From: Rhodothermales bacterium
Lineage (GTDB): Bacteria; Bacteroidota; Rhodothermia; Rhodothermales; UBA10348
Direction of reading: 5' to 3'
Assembly: GCA_017643395.1 (NCBI GenBank)
Contig: JAEPNP010000001.1
Span: forward strand, 827,806 to 891,805
DNA: 64,000 nucleotides
The translations under genes and the position numbers were made by a program. Below the pieces are notes generated by a model. It saw only the letters and a list, made by a program, of their open reading frames with translations, searched no databases and had not been told where the DNA came from. Numbering within the stretch: the stretch's first letter is position 1; each line of letters starts with the position of its first letter. Positions 8,435-18,000 of the stretch are shown here, one piece after another.

Positions 8435-10231
8435 CTAGTTGCCACCTCTGGCCCCGGAGCGCTCCTTCAGCAGTCGAATTGCCGCCTCCAGCTCCGGGTC
8501 CCGGCCCGCAATCACTGTCTCGGCGTCTTCAGGGACCAGGAGGTCGGGCTCAACGCCGCGGTCAGGTCCGGAAACCGCCGGCCTGGATCCATAGAGGGGC
8601 ACGTCCACGACGATGCCGGTGTTTGGCAGCGTCAGAAAGACCATCTGGCCTCCGTTGAGGCCCTTGAGACTGCCTCCCGTGGTCTGCCCCACCAGGGGTG
8701 CGATCTGGTTTTCCTTGATATAGTTGGCCTGATAGAAGGTGGCCGATGAGGCTGTGGCGTCCACGAGGATGGCGACCTCCCCCACGAACGCGTCGGGCGC
8801 GGGACGCAGCGTCACAGGCGGGTTGGCAGGCAAGCGATACGTGCCGTCCGTGTCCTGTGTCACCCTGCCGGTCAGGTCATGAAAATCGTTGTTCCACGAC
8901 CGGACGTACGGCCGCAGCTCGGCCGGAAGCACCTGGTAGGCCGTGACGCCCTGCCACCGCTCCAGAGTTACCGGAGACTGCAGCACGTGGCGCAGGAGAT
9001 AGGCGGCCGCATTGTCCATGCCGCCTGCCACATCGCGCAGATCCAGAATCAAACGTTCCGCTCCACGTGCGTTGATCTCACGAAAGGCGTTCGACACCCA
9101 GCCGTTGAAGTCGATGCTCATGTTGAACGTGGCAAAGGAGCCGACATAGACCACCGCAGTACCGTCATCCAACCAGTAGCTTCGAAGCAGGTCGTCCCGA
9201 GTCTTGGGAAGCGACGGATCTCTTTGCTGCAGGACGGCGCGTCGATCGGCGGCGGTCATTCTGTTCACCTCGAGAGCGGCTTCCGCCTGTCCCGGTCTCC
9301 GCACGGTCAATGCCAGCGGACCTTCCGGCTCGAACAACAGACTGTAGATCACATCGAACCGCTGGGCAGGCGCGGGCATTGCCGAGACCTCCAATTGCTC
9401 GATGCGCTTGGCGTCATTGCTCCCGTCGGCCGAGGCGTAGCGGCGGAGCGCCTCCAGCACGGTCGATACGGGCCGGCCGTCGAGGGCCAGCACCTCCGTC
9501 CCCCTGGGAAGCACGTTGCCGGGTGTGGCGTCCCCTGTTACAATCATGCGGCCTTGCACGATGCGAAATGTGAAAGGCACCCTGTCCGGAGTCGAATAGA
9601 ACAGGCTGCTCAGGTAGCCACCCTGGTTGTACATCGACACCTGTGTATGGCCGTCCCGGATCGCGGCCACGGATTTGGCGATGGTCAGATAGGCCCTGGA
9701 CAGCGGCACGCCGTCCTGAAATTCAGTCGCCAGTCGGCTGAGTTCCTCGCGCAGCTCCGTCTGTATGCGAGCGGATTGCTCGGGGGTATTGTGCAGCAAA
9801 AGGCCCGGGTGAATTGCGTTCAGTGTGCTCCACAGCACGGCCGCGTCCTCCTGCAGCGCATCCAGCGAAAGGCGGATTTCGGGCAGACCCGTTTGCGCAG
9901 CGCCAAACACCCGGCGGTCCTCATCCATGAGGCCCGGCAGCAGCAGCCGGTTGTCGCCTGGCTCCCACTCAACCGAGCCGTCGTCTCGGATCAGGACCGC
10001 CTTGTACTGGACCGACTCGACCCCGTCCTCGAACTCCAGGGCAAGGATGTGCGTGCCGCCGACAGCCTGCATGGGAAGGCCAGCATCCCAGGACAAGGGG
10101 GCCGTATCTCCCCTGAGTTCCAGCCGGGCGCCGATGGGCACTTCCGCAAGAATGTGGACTGTCACGCTTTGAGCGACGGCAGGGGAGTGCAGAAACGCAG
10201 CCAGAATCAGGAGCAGTAACGACTTGGGCAT
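8435..10231 (-). CDS. Secreted S41-family (C-terminal processing-like) peptidase
   Basis: The ATG at 10231 gives a signal peptide (MPKSLLLLILAAFLHSPAVA) and a 598-residue protein. An N-terminal beta-sandwich-like region (about 25-130) precedes a helical segment and a short PDZ-like part around LPRGTEVLALDGRPVSTVLE. The S41 core follows: VVYVGSFATFNM, LILDLRDVAGGMDNAAAYLL, VAILVDATASSATFY (candidate nucleophile Ser496) and GQTTGGSLKGLNGGQM, ending GVEPDLLVPEDAE as in tricorn/CtpA-like enzymes. It is probably a periplasmic or lipid-anchored peptidase of unknown target. Longer in-frame starts upstream add low-complexity sequence through the 23-bp repeat region and are unlikely. Confidence 0.82.
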   Translation of the reverse strand: MPKSLLLLILAAFLHSPAVAQSVTVHILAEVPIGARLELRGDTAPLSWDAGLPMQAVGGTHILALEFEDGVESVQYKAVLIRDDGSVEWEPGDNRLLLPGLMDEDRRVFGAAQTGLPEIRLSLDALQEDAAVLWSTLNAIHPGLLLHNTPEQSARIQTELREELSRLATEFQDGVPLSRAYLTIAKSVAAIRDGHTQVSMYNQGGYLSSLFYSTPDRVPFTFRIVQGRMIVTGDATPGNVLPRGTEVLALDGRPVSTVLEALRRYASADGSNDAKRIEQLEVSAMPAPAQRFDVIYSLLFEPEGPLALTVRRPGQAEAALEVNRMTAADRRAVLQQRDPSLPKTRDDLLRSYWLDDGTAVVYVGSFATFNMSIDFNGWVSNAFREINARGAERLILDLRDVAGGMDNAAAYLLRHVLQSPVTLERWQGVTAYQVLPAELRPYVRSWNNDFHDLTGRVTQDTDGTYRLPANPPVTLRPAPDAFVGEVAILVDATASSATFYQANYIKENQIAPLVGQTTGGSLKGLNGGQMVFLTLPNTGIVVDVPLYGSRPAVSGPDRGVEPDLLVPEDAETVIAGRDPELEAAIRLLKERSGARGGN

Positions 10232-10332
10232 GCAGCTGGAGGGATAAGTTGCTCCAACTTCTACTGCTCTGGTCCGTTGGGGATACGCCGCTTGTCGGAA
10301 GGCCGGGGCACGGTGGTTTCGCAGTGCGTTGA

Positions 10333-10401
10333 TTGCAATCGTCGGAACGAAAGCGTTGCAATCGTCGGAATGAAATCGTTGCATTGTCCGGAACGCTTCC
10401 C
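10333..10401. repeat. Three tandem 23-bp repeats in a divergent promoter region
   Basis: Three head-to-tail units of 23 bp, each beginning TTGCAATCGTCGGAA or TTGCATTGTCCGGAA. Units 1 and 2 differ at two positions and unit 3 is more diverged. They lie between the divergent S41 peptidase (start 10231) and the GNAT gene (start 10433). The 23-bp period puts successive units about two helical turns apart, as in arrays of regulator sites. There are no spacers between units, so this is not CRISPR. Confidence 0.6.
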
Positions 10402-10432
10402 CGATCGTGTCGATCTACCCGCAGTCAATCGT

Positions 10433-10723
10433 ATGGATCTAGCTGAACTCGAAGTCCACCACAACACGGCCAAAACCCGCTTCGAAATCGACCTCGGCGG
10501 CCCCGTGGCCATCGCCGACTACATCCGCGCGGGAGACAGGGTGTCATTCCACCATACACTCGTGCCCTACGCGTTCCGGGGGAAGGGGATTGCCGGCCGG
10601 CTGGTGAAGACAGCGCTGGACTGGGCACGGGAGGAGGGTCTCAAGGTCCGGCCCCAGTGCTGGTATGTGGCGCAGTGGATCGATCGGAATCCGGAGTACG
10701 CGGACCTGGTGGAAGGACGCTGA
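10433..10723 (+). CDS. Small GNAT-fold N-acetyltransferase, YjdJ type
   Basis: A 96-residue protein from ATG 10433. It has the compact YjdJ-like GNAT architecture: FEIDLGGPVAIADYIRAGDRVSFHHTLVP strands, then the acetyl-CoA loop YAFRGKGIAGRLVKTALDWAR and a C-terminal RPQCWYVAQWIDRNPEYADLV segment with the conserved C..Y....I...P.Y pattern. It is predicted to transfer acetyl from acetyl-CoA to an unknown small substrate in the cytoplasm. Longer in-frame starts exist but run through the 23-bp repeats and are unlikely. It converges with the DUF4143 ATPase four bases downstream. Confidence 0.85.
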   Translation: MDLAELEVHHNTAKTRFEIDLGGPVAIADYIRAGDRVSFHHTLVPYAFRGKGIAGRLVKTALDWAREEGLKVRPQCWYVAQWIDRNPEYADLVEGR

Positions 10724-10726
10724 CTG

Positions 10727-11971
10727 TTACGCCACGGCCCACCACGGAGTAGCGAGTATTCGGGGCGTCAGCCAACGCGTCTCCGAGCCGGCGTGAAGCA
10801 GGAGGGCTGACCGGCAGAGCTTTCCGTACTCATCCAGAAACGCGTTCAATCCCCTGCAATGCCCCAGCCGCGGTTTTGCCGTGGCCTTAACCTCTATGGG
10901 CATCAGCCTGCCGTCTAAGCCTTCGATTACGAAGTCCACTTCCTGGCCGGTCGTGGTCCTCCAGTAGTACAGCTGGTTGATCTGATTGTAGCAGTCCTGA
11001 CTGGTGAGGAGGTCCAGGAGGATCAGGTTCTCGAGGTGGGCACCGGTGGGGTCCGGGGAGCCAGACATATGCAAGCCGAGACCCGTATCTCCCCAGTAGA
11101 TGCGCGGCGACTTGATGAGTCGCTTTCCTCGATTGGCAGTGTACGCGGGGAGCCTGACCAGCATGTAGCTGGTTTCCAGTAGGTTCAGATATCGATGCAC
11201 AGTCGGCTGCGCCATGCCCAGATCCCGTGCCAGATTGCTTTGATTCTGGATCTGTCCCGTCCGCGCAGCGACCAGGCGCATGAGGCGCCGGAAGTCGACG
11301 AGTGATGAGATGGACGACAAGTCCTGCAGGTCCCGCTCCAGGTAGGTACGTATGTAGCCCTGGTACCAGGGTGATGCGGCGCCATGCTCCTCAGACCCAA
11401 GAGCGGGCGTAGGGAAGCCCCCGCGCCGGGCTACGGCTGCCCAACGCGCAGCGGGCCGAGCGGAATCCTGGATGACCGCTTGCCACTCCCTGTCTTCCAC
11501 TTGTTGGAGTTGCGTCCACAAGCTTGGGGGCAGCCCCGACAGCTCTCCCCTGGTACATGGCCGCAGCGTCAGATAGCTCGCCCTGCCGGCAAGGGGTTCT
11601 GACACACGCTGCATCAAGAGCAGATTGGCCGAGCCCGTGAGAAGGAAACGTCCGGCTACTCGATCCGCGTCTACACTACGCTTCACCGACAGCAGCAGCT
11701 CCGGCATACGCTGAACCTCATCGATCGTAACAGGGCGGTCTCCTATGAGCCCTCCCGGGTTCGATCCAACGAGTTCCAGCGCGTCGAGGTCGTCGAGTGT
11801 GTGGTAGATCCGGTCCTGGTGCAACAGGAACTGGGCAAGCGTGCTTTTTCCGGTTTGACGTGCCCCGGTCATAACCACAACCGGCATTGATCTGAGGTGC
11901 CGGTCCAGGACCGAGGTCAGGTGGCGAGATATCAGGTCATGAGGATTATTCACGCCATGAATGATAATCAT
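10727..11971 (-). CDS. AAA+ ATPase with DUF4143 domain
   Basis: A 414-residue member of the AAA_14/DUF4143 ATPase family. Walker A is G-A-R-Q-T-G-K-S at 36-43, Walker B is VTIDEVQRMPEL at about 80, and a sensor-like LTGSANLLLM follows. A winged-helix-like stretch (RTGQIQNQSNLARDLGMAQP) leads into the DUF4143 region. The end carries EVDFVIEG...LMPIEVKATAK, the E-V-D/E-V-K pattern of a PD-(D/E)xK-like fold. The family is widespread and poorly understood; some members are discussed as stand-alone toxin- or transposition-like ATPases. Its start codon lies within a perfect palindrome, suggesting autoregulation. Confidence 0.85.
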   Translation of the reverse strand: MIIIHGVNNPHDLISRHLTSVLDRHLRSMPVVVMTGARQTGKSTLAQFLLHQDRIYHTLDDLDALELVGSNPGGLIGDRPVTIDEVQRMPELLLSVKRSVDADRVAGRFLLTGSANLLLMQRVSEPLAGRASYLTLRPCTRGELSGLPPSLWTQLQQVEDREWQAVIQDSARPAARWAAVARRGGFPTPALGSEEHGAASPWYQGYIRTYLERDLQDLSSISSLVDFRRLMRLVAARTGQIQNQSNLARDLGMAQPTVHRYLNLLETSYMLVRLPAYTANRGKRLIKSPRIYWGDTGLGLHMSGSPDPTGAHLENLILLDLLTSQDCYNQINQLYYWRTTTGQEVDFVIEGLDGRLMPIEVKATAKPRLGHCRGLNAFLDEYGKLCRSALLLHAGSETRWLTPRILATPWWAVA

Positions 11972-11975
11972 TCAT
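11957..11975. promoter_or_regulatory. Perfect palindrome over the DUF4143 ATPase start codon
   Basis: The sequence ATGAATGATAATCATTCAT has two perfect 9-bp arms around a single central base and contains the ATPase initiation codon (11971-11969 on the minus strand). The position suggests an operator or a translational control hairpin. No cognate regulator is adjacent, although the ATPase has a winged-helix-like segment. Confidence 0.5.
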
Positions 11976-12033
11976 GCGAATGAATAGCTCTTCGGTAAGG
12001 CTTGACCGTGGCCTATCTACGCAACTCTTCCAA

Positions 12034-12048
12034 ACTTACATCGTAAGT
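12034..12048. promoter_or_regulatory. Candidate TetR-family operator
   Basis: The 15-bp sequence ACTTACATCGTAAGT is a perfect inverted repeat (6-bp arms, 3-base centre) located 38-52 bases before the oxidoreductase start. Short TTAC...GTAA dyads are typical of TetR-family sites, and the operon's second gene encodes a TetR-family regulator, so autoregulation is the natural reading. Confidence 0.6.
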
Positions 12049-12085
12049 CTGCTCAGAAACCCTCCACAACAACCACTGGGCAGTC

Positions 12086-13102
12086 ATGAACGCACCCCTC
12101 ACGCCGACCACCATGCGGGCCGTCATCCAACGGGAATACGGAGGCCCGGACACGCTCTCCCTCAGTACCACACAGCCCATTCCCGAACCCGGACCTGGAG
12201 AAGTGCGTGTGCGCGTGCACGCCTCGTCCGTCGCGGCTGGCGATGTGCACATGATGACCGGCCGCCCCTATCTCATTCGCCTGTTCGGATACGGCGTGTT
12301 GGCCCCCAAGTATGGTCGCCCCGGACTCGATGTCAGCGGCGTGGTGGATGCGGTTGGCGAAGGCGTAACCCGGTTCAAGAAGGGCGATGAGGTCTACGGC
12401 GAACTCGAGCGTGGCGCATTCGCCGACTACGTGGTGGGTTCTCAGGACCTGCTGGCCAGGATGCCCAAAGGGCTGACCTTCGAGCAGGCTGGCGCGATTC
12501 CGACATCGGGCATGACCGCGCTGGCAGCCGTCAAAGAGCACGGCCAGGTCACCGCGGGCGATCGCGTTCTGGTCATCGGCGCGACAGGAGGTGTAGGCCA
12601 CTTCGCACTGCAGATCGCTGTAGCCGAGGGCGCGGAGGTGCACGCCGTCTCCAGCGAACGCAACGCACCGCTGGCACGCGAACTCGGTGCTGCCCATGCG
12701 TTCGACTACAGAAAGGAGGACTTCTCCTCGACGGTGGCTGCTTACGATGTGGTCATCGACACCGCCGGCCGACTCCCTCTTGGAACCGCGCGCCGCATGC
12801 TCCGGCCGGGCGGCCGATGGGTGGCTGTGAGCGCCGGCAACCTGGGCGACTGGCTGGGGCCGATCCCGCGCATGCTGACGGCGGCGATGGGCAATCTCGG
12901 CAAGAGCGCCAAAATCATCAGCTTTATCACCATGCCCGGCGCGGAGAAGCTTGAGGAACTGGCAAGGCGTGTCGAACAGGGCACACTGCGCCCGGTGCTC
13001 CAGGAGACGTACGACCTCGAGCAGGCGCCTCGGGCCCTGGCCGATCAGGCCAGTGGCGGAGCCCGCGGCAAACGCGTGATCAGCGTGCGGTCCGCCGCAT
13101 GA
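12086..13102 (+). CDS. Zinc-independent MDR-family NAD(P)H:quinone oxidoreductase/alcohol dehydrogenase
   Basis: A 338-residue medium-chain dehydrogenase/reductase. The GroES-like N-terminal domain is present (GPDTLSLSTTQPIPEPGPGE, then GLDVSGVVDAVGEGVTRFKKGDEVYGE). The NAD(P)-binding Rossmann motif is VLVIGATGGVGHFALQIA, followed by GAAHAFDYRKEDF and the C-terminal RVEQGTLRPVLQETYDLEQA. It lacks the structural-zinc cysteine cluster of classical alcohol dehydrogenases, so it is most like quinone oxidoreductase/zeta-crystallin proteins. It is the first gene of an operon with the TetR regulator (ATGA overlap at 13099) and is probably controlled by it through the dyad at 12034. The natural substrate is unknown; reactive quinones or aldehydes are likely. 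Confidence 0.85.
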   Translation: MNAPLTPTTMRAVIQREYGGPDTLSLSTTQPIPEPGPGEVRVRVHASSVAAGDVHMMTGRPYLIRLFGYGVLAPKYGRPGLDVSGVVDAVGEGVTRFKKGDEVYGELERGAFADYVVGSQDLLARMPKGLTFEQAGAIPTSGMTALAAVKEHGQVTAGDRVLVIGATGGVGHFALQIAVAEGAEVHAVSSERNAPLARELGAAHAFDYRKEDFSSTVAAYDVVIDTAGRLPLGTARRMLRPGGRWVAVSAGNLGDWLGPIPRMLTAAMGNLGKSAKIISFITMPGAEKLEELARRVEQGTLRPVLQETYDLEQAPRALADQASGGARGKRVISVRSAA

Positions 13103-13761
13103 GCCGGAGAACTCCGCTCACCAGGGACCGCGTGCTGCGCGCGGCCGTCCGCGTTGCCGACGAGCACGGACTCGACGCACTAACCATGCGTCGCCTGGGC
13201 AAGGAGCTTGGTGTGGAGGCGATGTCGCTGTACAACCATGTCGCCAACAAGGATGCCGTCCTGGACGGCATCGTAGACCTGACTGTCGGAGAGATTGCCG
13301 TTCCTTCTACCATGTCGGGATGGCGATCCGCCATGGAACTGCGATGTCGAAGCGCCCGTGCGGTGCTGCTCGCCCACCGCTGGCTCGCCGGCCTGCTCAT
13401 GTCGCGCGTCAACACAGGTCCGAATATGCTGCGCTATGTTGACGGTACCATCGGTGCACTCCGGGCCGGCGGATTTTCCATCGACCTTGTAGATCAGGCG
13501 TGGGGAATTCTGGACAGCTACGTCTACGGATTCGTGTTGCAGGAACTGGACTTTCCCATCGAAGAAGATGCCTACGCGGAGACCGCCGCGGCCTACCTGC
13601 CAATGCTCGAAACCCAGGCGCTGCCGCATCTGACCGAAATGACCCGGGCCGTCGCGGAGCGCCGGCATCACGGCCGACGTGACTTTGAACTCGGCCTGCA
13701 GCTGGTGCTGGATGGGTTGGAGAGGTTGCTGGACGGTTCGGAGGGGGGCCGCGCTATTTGA
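13099..13761 (+). CDS. TetR-family transcriptional regulator
   Basis: A 220-residue protein with an N-terminal TetR HTH: TRDRVLRAAVRVADEHGLDA (helix 1), LTMRRLGKELGVEAMSLYNHVANKDAVLDGI (recognition helix region with the family-typical SLYNHVANK). The C-terminal part (about 80-210) looks like the tetracycline-repressor-class ligand domain (PF02909-like: LAHRWLAGLLMSR, ILDSYVYGFVLQE). It overlaps the oxidoreductase by four bases and should repress the pair until a small-molecule ligand binds. Its last eight bases overlap the 3' end of the convergent T9SS gene. Confidence 0.88.
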   Translation: MSRRTPLTRDRVLRAAVRVADEHGLDALTMRRLGKELGVEAMSLYNHVANKDAVLDGIVDLTVGEIAVPSTMSGWRSAMELRCRSARAVLLAHRWLAGLLMSRVNTGPNMLRYVDGTIGALRAGGFSIDLVDQAWGILDSYVYGFVLQELDFPIEEDAYAETAAAYLPMLETQALPHLTEMTRAVAERRHHGRRDFELGLQLVLDGLERLLDGSEGGRAI

Positions 13762-15031
13762 TCAGCGTCAGAGCCCTCGTTGTGAGGCTGCCTGCCGCAC
13801 GCAATACGCTATAGTACGTGCCGCTTGGAAGTCCGCCCGCGATGAATAGTACCTCATGGTGACCCGGCCCGACGGAGCCGTCCACGAGCGTGGCGACCCG
13901 GCGCCCTAGCTGGTCATACACGGACAGATTGACCTTGGTCGCTCGATCAACATAGTAGGGAATCGTGGTCTGGGGGTTGAACGGGTTCGGGTAGCTAGGG
14001 GATAGTCGAAACGCTGCGGGGCGATCGAGCTGATCATCGACACCCGTCCCCGTTCCGGAGGCCACACCGTAGAACAGGACATTGTCCAGGTAAACCGTAC
14101 CCGGGTCTCCAGAAATAATCAACTGTGCCAGGTTCTCGCGAGACGCCAGCCCGGCAAAACTTGAGAGAGCAATGTCGATTGATACCCACGAACGCGCAGC
14201 CAATCCGGACGAGGCATCGAAAGTCAGCTCGTGCTCGGTATCGTCTCCTCCGTCAAATACCCCATTGGCACCAAAGTCTACCAGCTTCACCCTGACCGTG
14301 CCTGCGGTGACCTCGTCGGGTGTCCATAGGTCAAGCCGGAAATGCGTGTGACCGGACGCGTCAATTGGGGACGACGTGAACTCGATACCCGCGTAGTTAA
14401 GGTTCGTGTACTTCTTCAGCGCATTTCCTGCAATCTCGATGTCCTCAACATCGGCCTGGTCCCACTCGGCCGACCACGAGTCGACCGTCACATCCGCATA
14501 GGCGTCGGAAAAGAGAGAGGTCACCTCGCTGGACGGTTGGGTGGGCGTTGCGGCTACCGTTTCCGGTGCGGCCGCGACACGCGTCACGAAGTCATAGATC
14601 GTCGTGATTTCAGCATAGTCAGACAAAGGCTGTCCATTCGTGTTGGTCCAACCCGAGAACGCCTGTGCAGACTCGTACTCAACACCTTCCGATGTGTCAT
14701 AGAGTCTGAGAGTGAAGGTCTCCGAGCCATCCATGCCCTCATCCGCCGAAGTTCTCGGCTCGTCGCCGTAAATGGTGAGGTCTATGTACCCGACCCCGGC
14801 GTTTACCTTGATGTATGCAGCACCCGCGACGTTTCCACCTTCATCCACCGCCGCGATCACGTCTTCAGCCTTGGCGGCAACACCTGAAATCGTCGCCTGC
14901 CCGCGAAACTTGGCAGCCTGAGTATTGGGTGTGAATGCATATGGCCCCACCGTTTGCTGAGCCTGTGTGGCGTCCACCTGGACGAGCACCAGAATGAAAA
15001 CGGCAAGCGTGCCCTGTGTCAGGTTCTTCAT
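13754..15031 (-). CDS. Secreted T9SS cargo protein with carbohydrate-binding-like domain
   Basis: A 425-residue exported protein with a signal peptide (MKNLTQGTLAVFILVLVQVD...ATQAQ). Residues about 36-150 form a module (VIAAVDEGGNVAGAAYIKVNAG, IYGDEP, ADEGMDGSETFTLRLYD, GWTNTNGQPLSDY) that recurs in the gene immediately upstream. Residues about 170-325 resemble the carbohydrate-binding-like domain found in Bacteroidota glycan-degrading proteins (KKYTNLNYAGIEFTSSPIDA, HFRLDLWTPDEV, YLDNVLFYG). The C-terminus (SPSYPNPFNPQTTIPYYVDR to end) is a T9SS type A sorting domain. No catalytic motif is seen; a polysaccharide-binding or surface role is inferred. It follows the 1364-residue gene by 20 bases, so one transcript is likely. 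Confidence 0.8.
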   Translation of the reverse strand: MKNLTQGTLAVFILVLVQVDATQAQQTVGPYAFTPNTQAAKFRGQATISGVAAKAEDVIAAVDEGGNVAGAAYIKVNAGVGYIDLTIYGDEPRTSADEGMDGSETFTLRLYDTSEGVEYESAQAFSGWTNTNGQPLSDYAEITTIYDFVTRVAAAPETVAATPTQPSSEVTSLFSDAYADVTVDSWSAEWDQADVEDIEIAGNALKKYTNLNYAGIEFTSSPIDASGHTHFRLDLWTPDEVTAGTVRVKLVDFGANGVFDGGDDTEHELTFDASSGLAARSWVSIDIALSSFAGLASRENLAQLIISGDPGTVYLDNVLFYGVASGTGTGVDDQLDRPAAFRLSPSYPNPFNPQTTIPYYVDRATKVNLSVYDQLGRRVATLVDGSVGPGHHEVLFIAGGLPSGTYYSVLRAAGSLTTRALTLIK

Positions 15032-15051
15032 AGCTCTATGGATCGGGTTAC

Positions 15052-18000
15052 TTACTTCTGCAGTAGCATGCTGCCGAGCAGCGAGGTGCCTCCTGCCTCT
15101 AGGCGATAGAGGTACACGCCTGAAGCGAGTTCAGCAGCATTGAATTGGACTTCATGCCAACCCGGCGTCAGTTCCTGGTCTACCAGCCGTGCCACCTGCT
15201 GGCCGATCAGATTGAACACCGTCAGCTTTGCCCGGCCAGCCTCCGGGAGCGCGAATCTCAGCGTCGTGGAGGGGTTGAATGGGTTGGGATAGTTCTTGGC
15301 CAGCTCCACTTCTGAGGGCAGTTCCGCCTGCAGCGTCCGCGTGGCGCCGAGGTCGAGGCTCGTCGGGTCCAGGCTTGAACCAAACCGATGGCTACTCGTG
15401 ATCTGCCAGCCCTCGGCAGAGAACGACAGCAACTCGCCGGCAAGTGCCCCATCCACGTCTTGCGTGCCAGGATCATCACCGTAGACTGCGGTGGTGCGAA
15501 GGCGTCCGTCGCTCGAGACCGAAAGCACCCCCACAAGAACACCCCTCGGGTCGTGGACCAGGATCTCCCGCGGCAGTTCGGATCCGTCAGAAGTCACCCT
15601 TCCGCCGACGGTCATGAAAACCGGGTTGGGGCGCAGCTGCTTCGGCTGCGTCTGAGTGTTCTGAGTGAGATGCCTTCCCGCGACAGCGCTCGATCCGGAA
15701 GATTCGTCATACCGGAAGCCACTCACGTCGTCTCGAACCTTCACCCAATAGCCGAGGCCGGTTTCCAGCGTGTCGAGGTCGTTTATGAAATCGGGGTCGG
15801 CGGGATTGAAGGTCTTGACGCCCCCTTGAAAGCCCGTGACAAACTCGAGAATGTCATCGGCTATCAGCGTCGCGAAGGCTTCTCTCACGGGTAAGGAACC
15901 CGTGCCCCAATACCCCACCAGATTCCACCCTTCGCATAGGGATAGACTGAAGTCTGAAGGCAGCCCCAACCCTTCTAGCTCGAGGGTCGCCGCCGCGCCT
16001 GATCTAAACCAGTATCCGCGACCTGCCTCCAGAGCGTTCAGGTCTTGTAGGAACGGGGGTCCCGTGGGATCGAAGGTGATTATGCCGCCCGGAGACGAGT
16101 CGGACGGACACCTGAACCCAGAGACGAAGGTGACGTCGGGGGCCCTCTGCGCTACCTCTTCGAGGGCGCCTGATGCCTCTGATGGCTGCACTACCGGCGA
16201 CACCAGACTCCAGCCCTCCTCAAGGGTCAGAGACTGAACGCCAGACTGCGTGAAGTTGTAGATCTTGGATAAGTCCGAGTAGTCGGGAAGAGGCTGTCCG
16301 TTTGTATTCCTCCACCCGCCCAGGGCATGGGGGTAGACCAGGATTTGAGAGCCGGAGGAATCAAACAGCCTCAATGTGAAATCCTCGGACCCGGACATGC
16401 CCTCATCCACATCTGTGGTCGTCTCATCGTCGCCGTAGATTCGTAGGTTGATGTAAGCAACCCCACCGTCTATCGCGAGATCGCCTGCGCCAGCCACATT
16501 ACCGTCCTCGTCTAGCGCCGCGATGCAGTCGTCCGACGTGGCCGGCTCCCCATCGACCTGGGCCTGACCGCGAATGGTGGCTACGAGGTTCGTCGGGCTC
16601 GCGGTCCAGGGACAGCCAACGGCTACCCCGGAGAGGAGAAACTCTAGCGGATTCGACTGATTGTCCGCCGTGTGCTGGACTGATAGCACGGCCGCTTGAG
16701 AGCCGAAAGTGCTGGGCGTGAAGAGGACTTGCAGGGTGTCGGTCAGTCCGGGTTCGATCGCAAAGGTGCTGCCTCCTCTCGCCACACTGAACGCGCCGTA
16801 CTGATCACCTGAGATGGCGGGTGTGACTTCCAGCGCCACATTGCCTTCATTCATCAACACGACTTCGCGTACCGCCGTCTCGCCAATCTCGGTGCTGCCA
16901 AAGTTGGTGGAGTCCCGTGTCGGGCTTGCCAATCTGGCATCGGCCTCAAATCGGGCAGCCCAATCGTACATGAAGACGGAGGCCTCCGAGTTTGCTCCTG
17001 AACCCGTGTTGGCGTAGCGATAAAGGGGAGAATTCGTACTTACAGCGATGTCCTTGTCAAATCGGTAAATCACGTTGCGCTCCTTCACGCCGCCCACCCC
17101 GTCTGAGTAGGGATGCCAGATGTTTACGAGCGCGCCTCGACCCGGGTTAGCCACCGTTTCGATGCCGTCTGCGTACCACCAGTAATACGGGCTGTCATAG
17201 CCGGCCGCGCCCCAGTAGTCGTACTGCTCACGATTGCGAGGAAACGTCTTCGGTTGACCGGTGTCTCCCACGACTCGCCGTGTTAGCAAGCGCCCCTTGG
17301 GAGGAGCGGAGTTCGTGTTGTGCCAGATGGTCCTCGAATCAACCGTCACTTCCCAGAAATCTGAAGAAGCCTCTGTGCCGTTCCGCCGATTCCCCTCTGG
17401 CGCTACGCGCCGCGGCTCAAGGATCCACTCCGAGTATGCGAGGTTGAATCGGTACTCGCGCCCGTATCCGTCGAAGACCAACACGTAGAAGTATCCGCTG
17501 CTCGTGAACAGCCCGGACCCATCGTCGGGCCGAGTTCGACCGTCCCTCCCCCTGATGATCTCCGATCGAGAGACGGGGATATTGATATCCCGCCCCGCAT
17601 AAAGCCCGTCGTCGTCCTCCAGCTTGGTATCGTCTGTCAAAAAGAGCAGACGTGCTTCCCCCACTCTCTTGAAATCCGGTAGTTCGTCAAAAGGAATGGT
17701 CGTCTGCGACTTCAGGCCGCCGTTGGTGGCGGCTCCGTTCCAAAGGACCCGCAGCGGATCGCTTACCCGGTCGAACCTGAACTGCGCTGTCTCGAGCGCC
17801 TGGCCATCGATCAGGAGTGCTACGGTAGAGCTTCCCCCGTTTGGCGCGAGCGCGGCGTGCATGTCCGCGGTCACTTCTCCGTCAGCCTGGTTGTCCACCG
17901 CTTCCAGCCGCCTGGCGGACTCTGCCTCGGAAAGCAGACCCTCCAGGGTGTTGTAGATCCGGACGCTTGACGTAGGTCGCGGGGGAAACTCAAGAGCGCC

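Noticed and set aside
8879-10219. A 446-codon antisense frame opposite the S41 peptidase
   Set aside because: It is a GC-rich shadow frame with no domain signature, while the opposite strand encodes a clear signal peptide and S41 motifs.
10333-10401. Tandem 23-bp repeats as a CRISPR array
   Set aside because: The repeats are head to tail without spacers and no cas genes are present.
12053-12697. A 214-codon antisense frame opposite the quinone oxidoreductase
   Set aside because: It mirrors a well-supported MDR gene and has no start signal or motif of its own.
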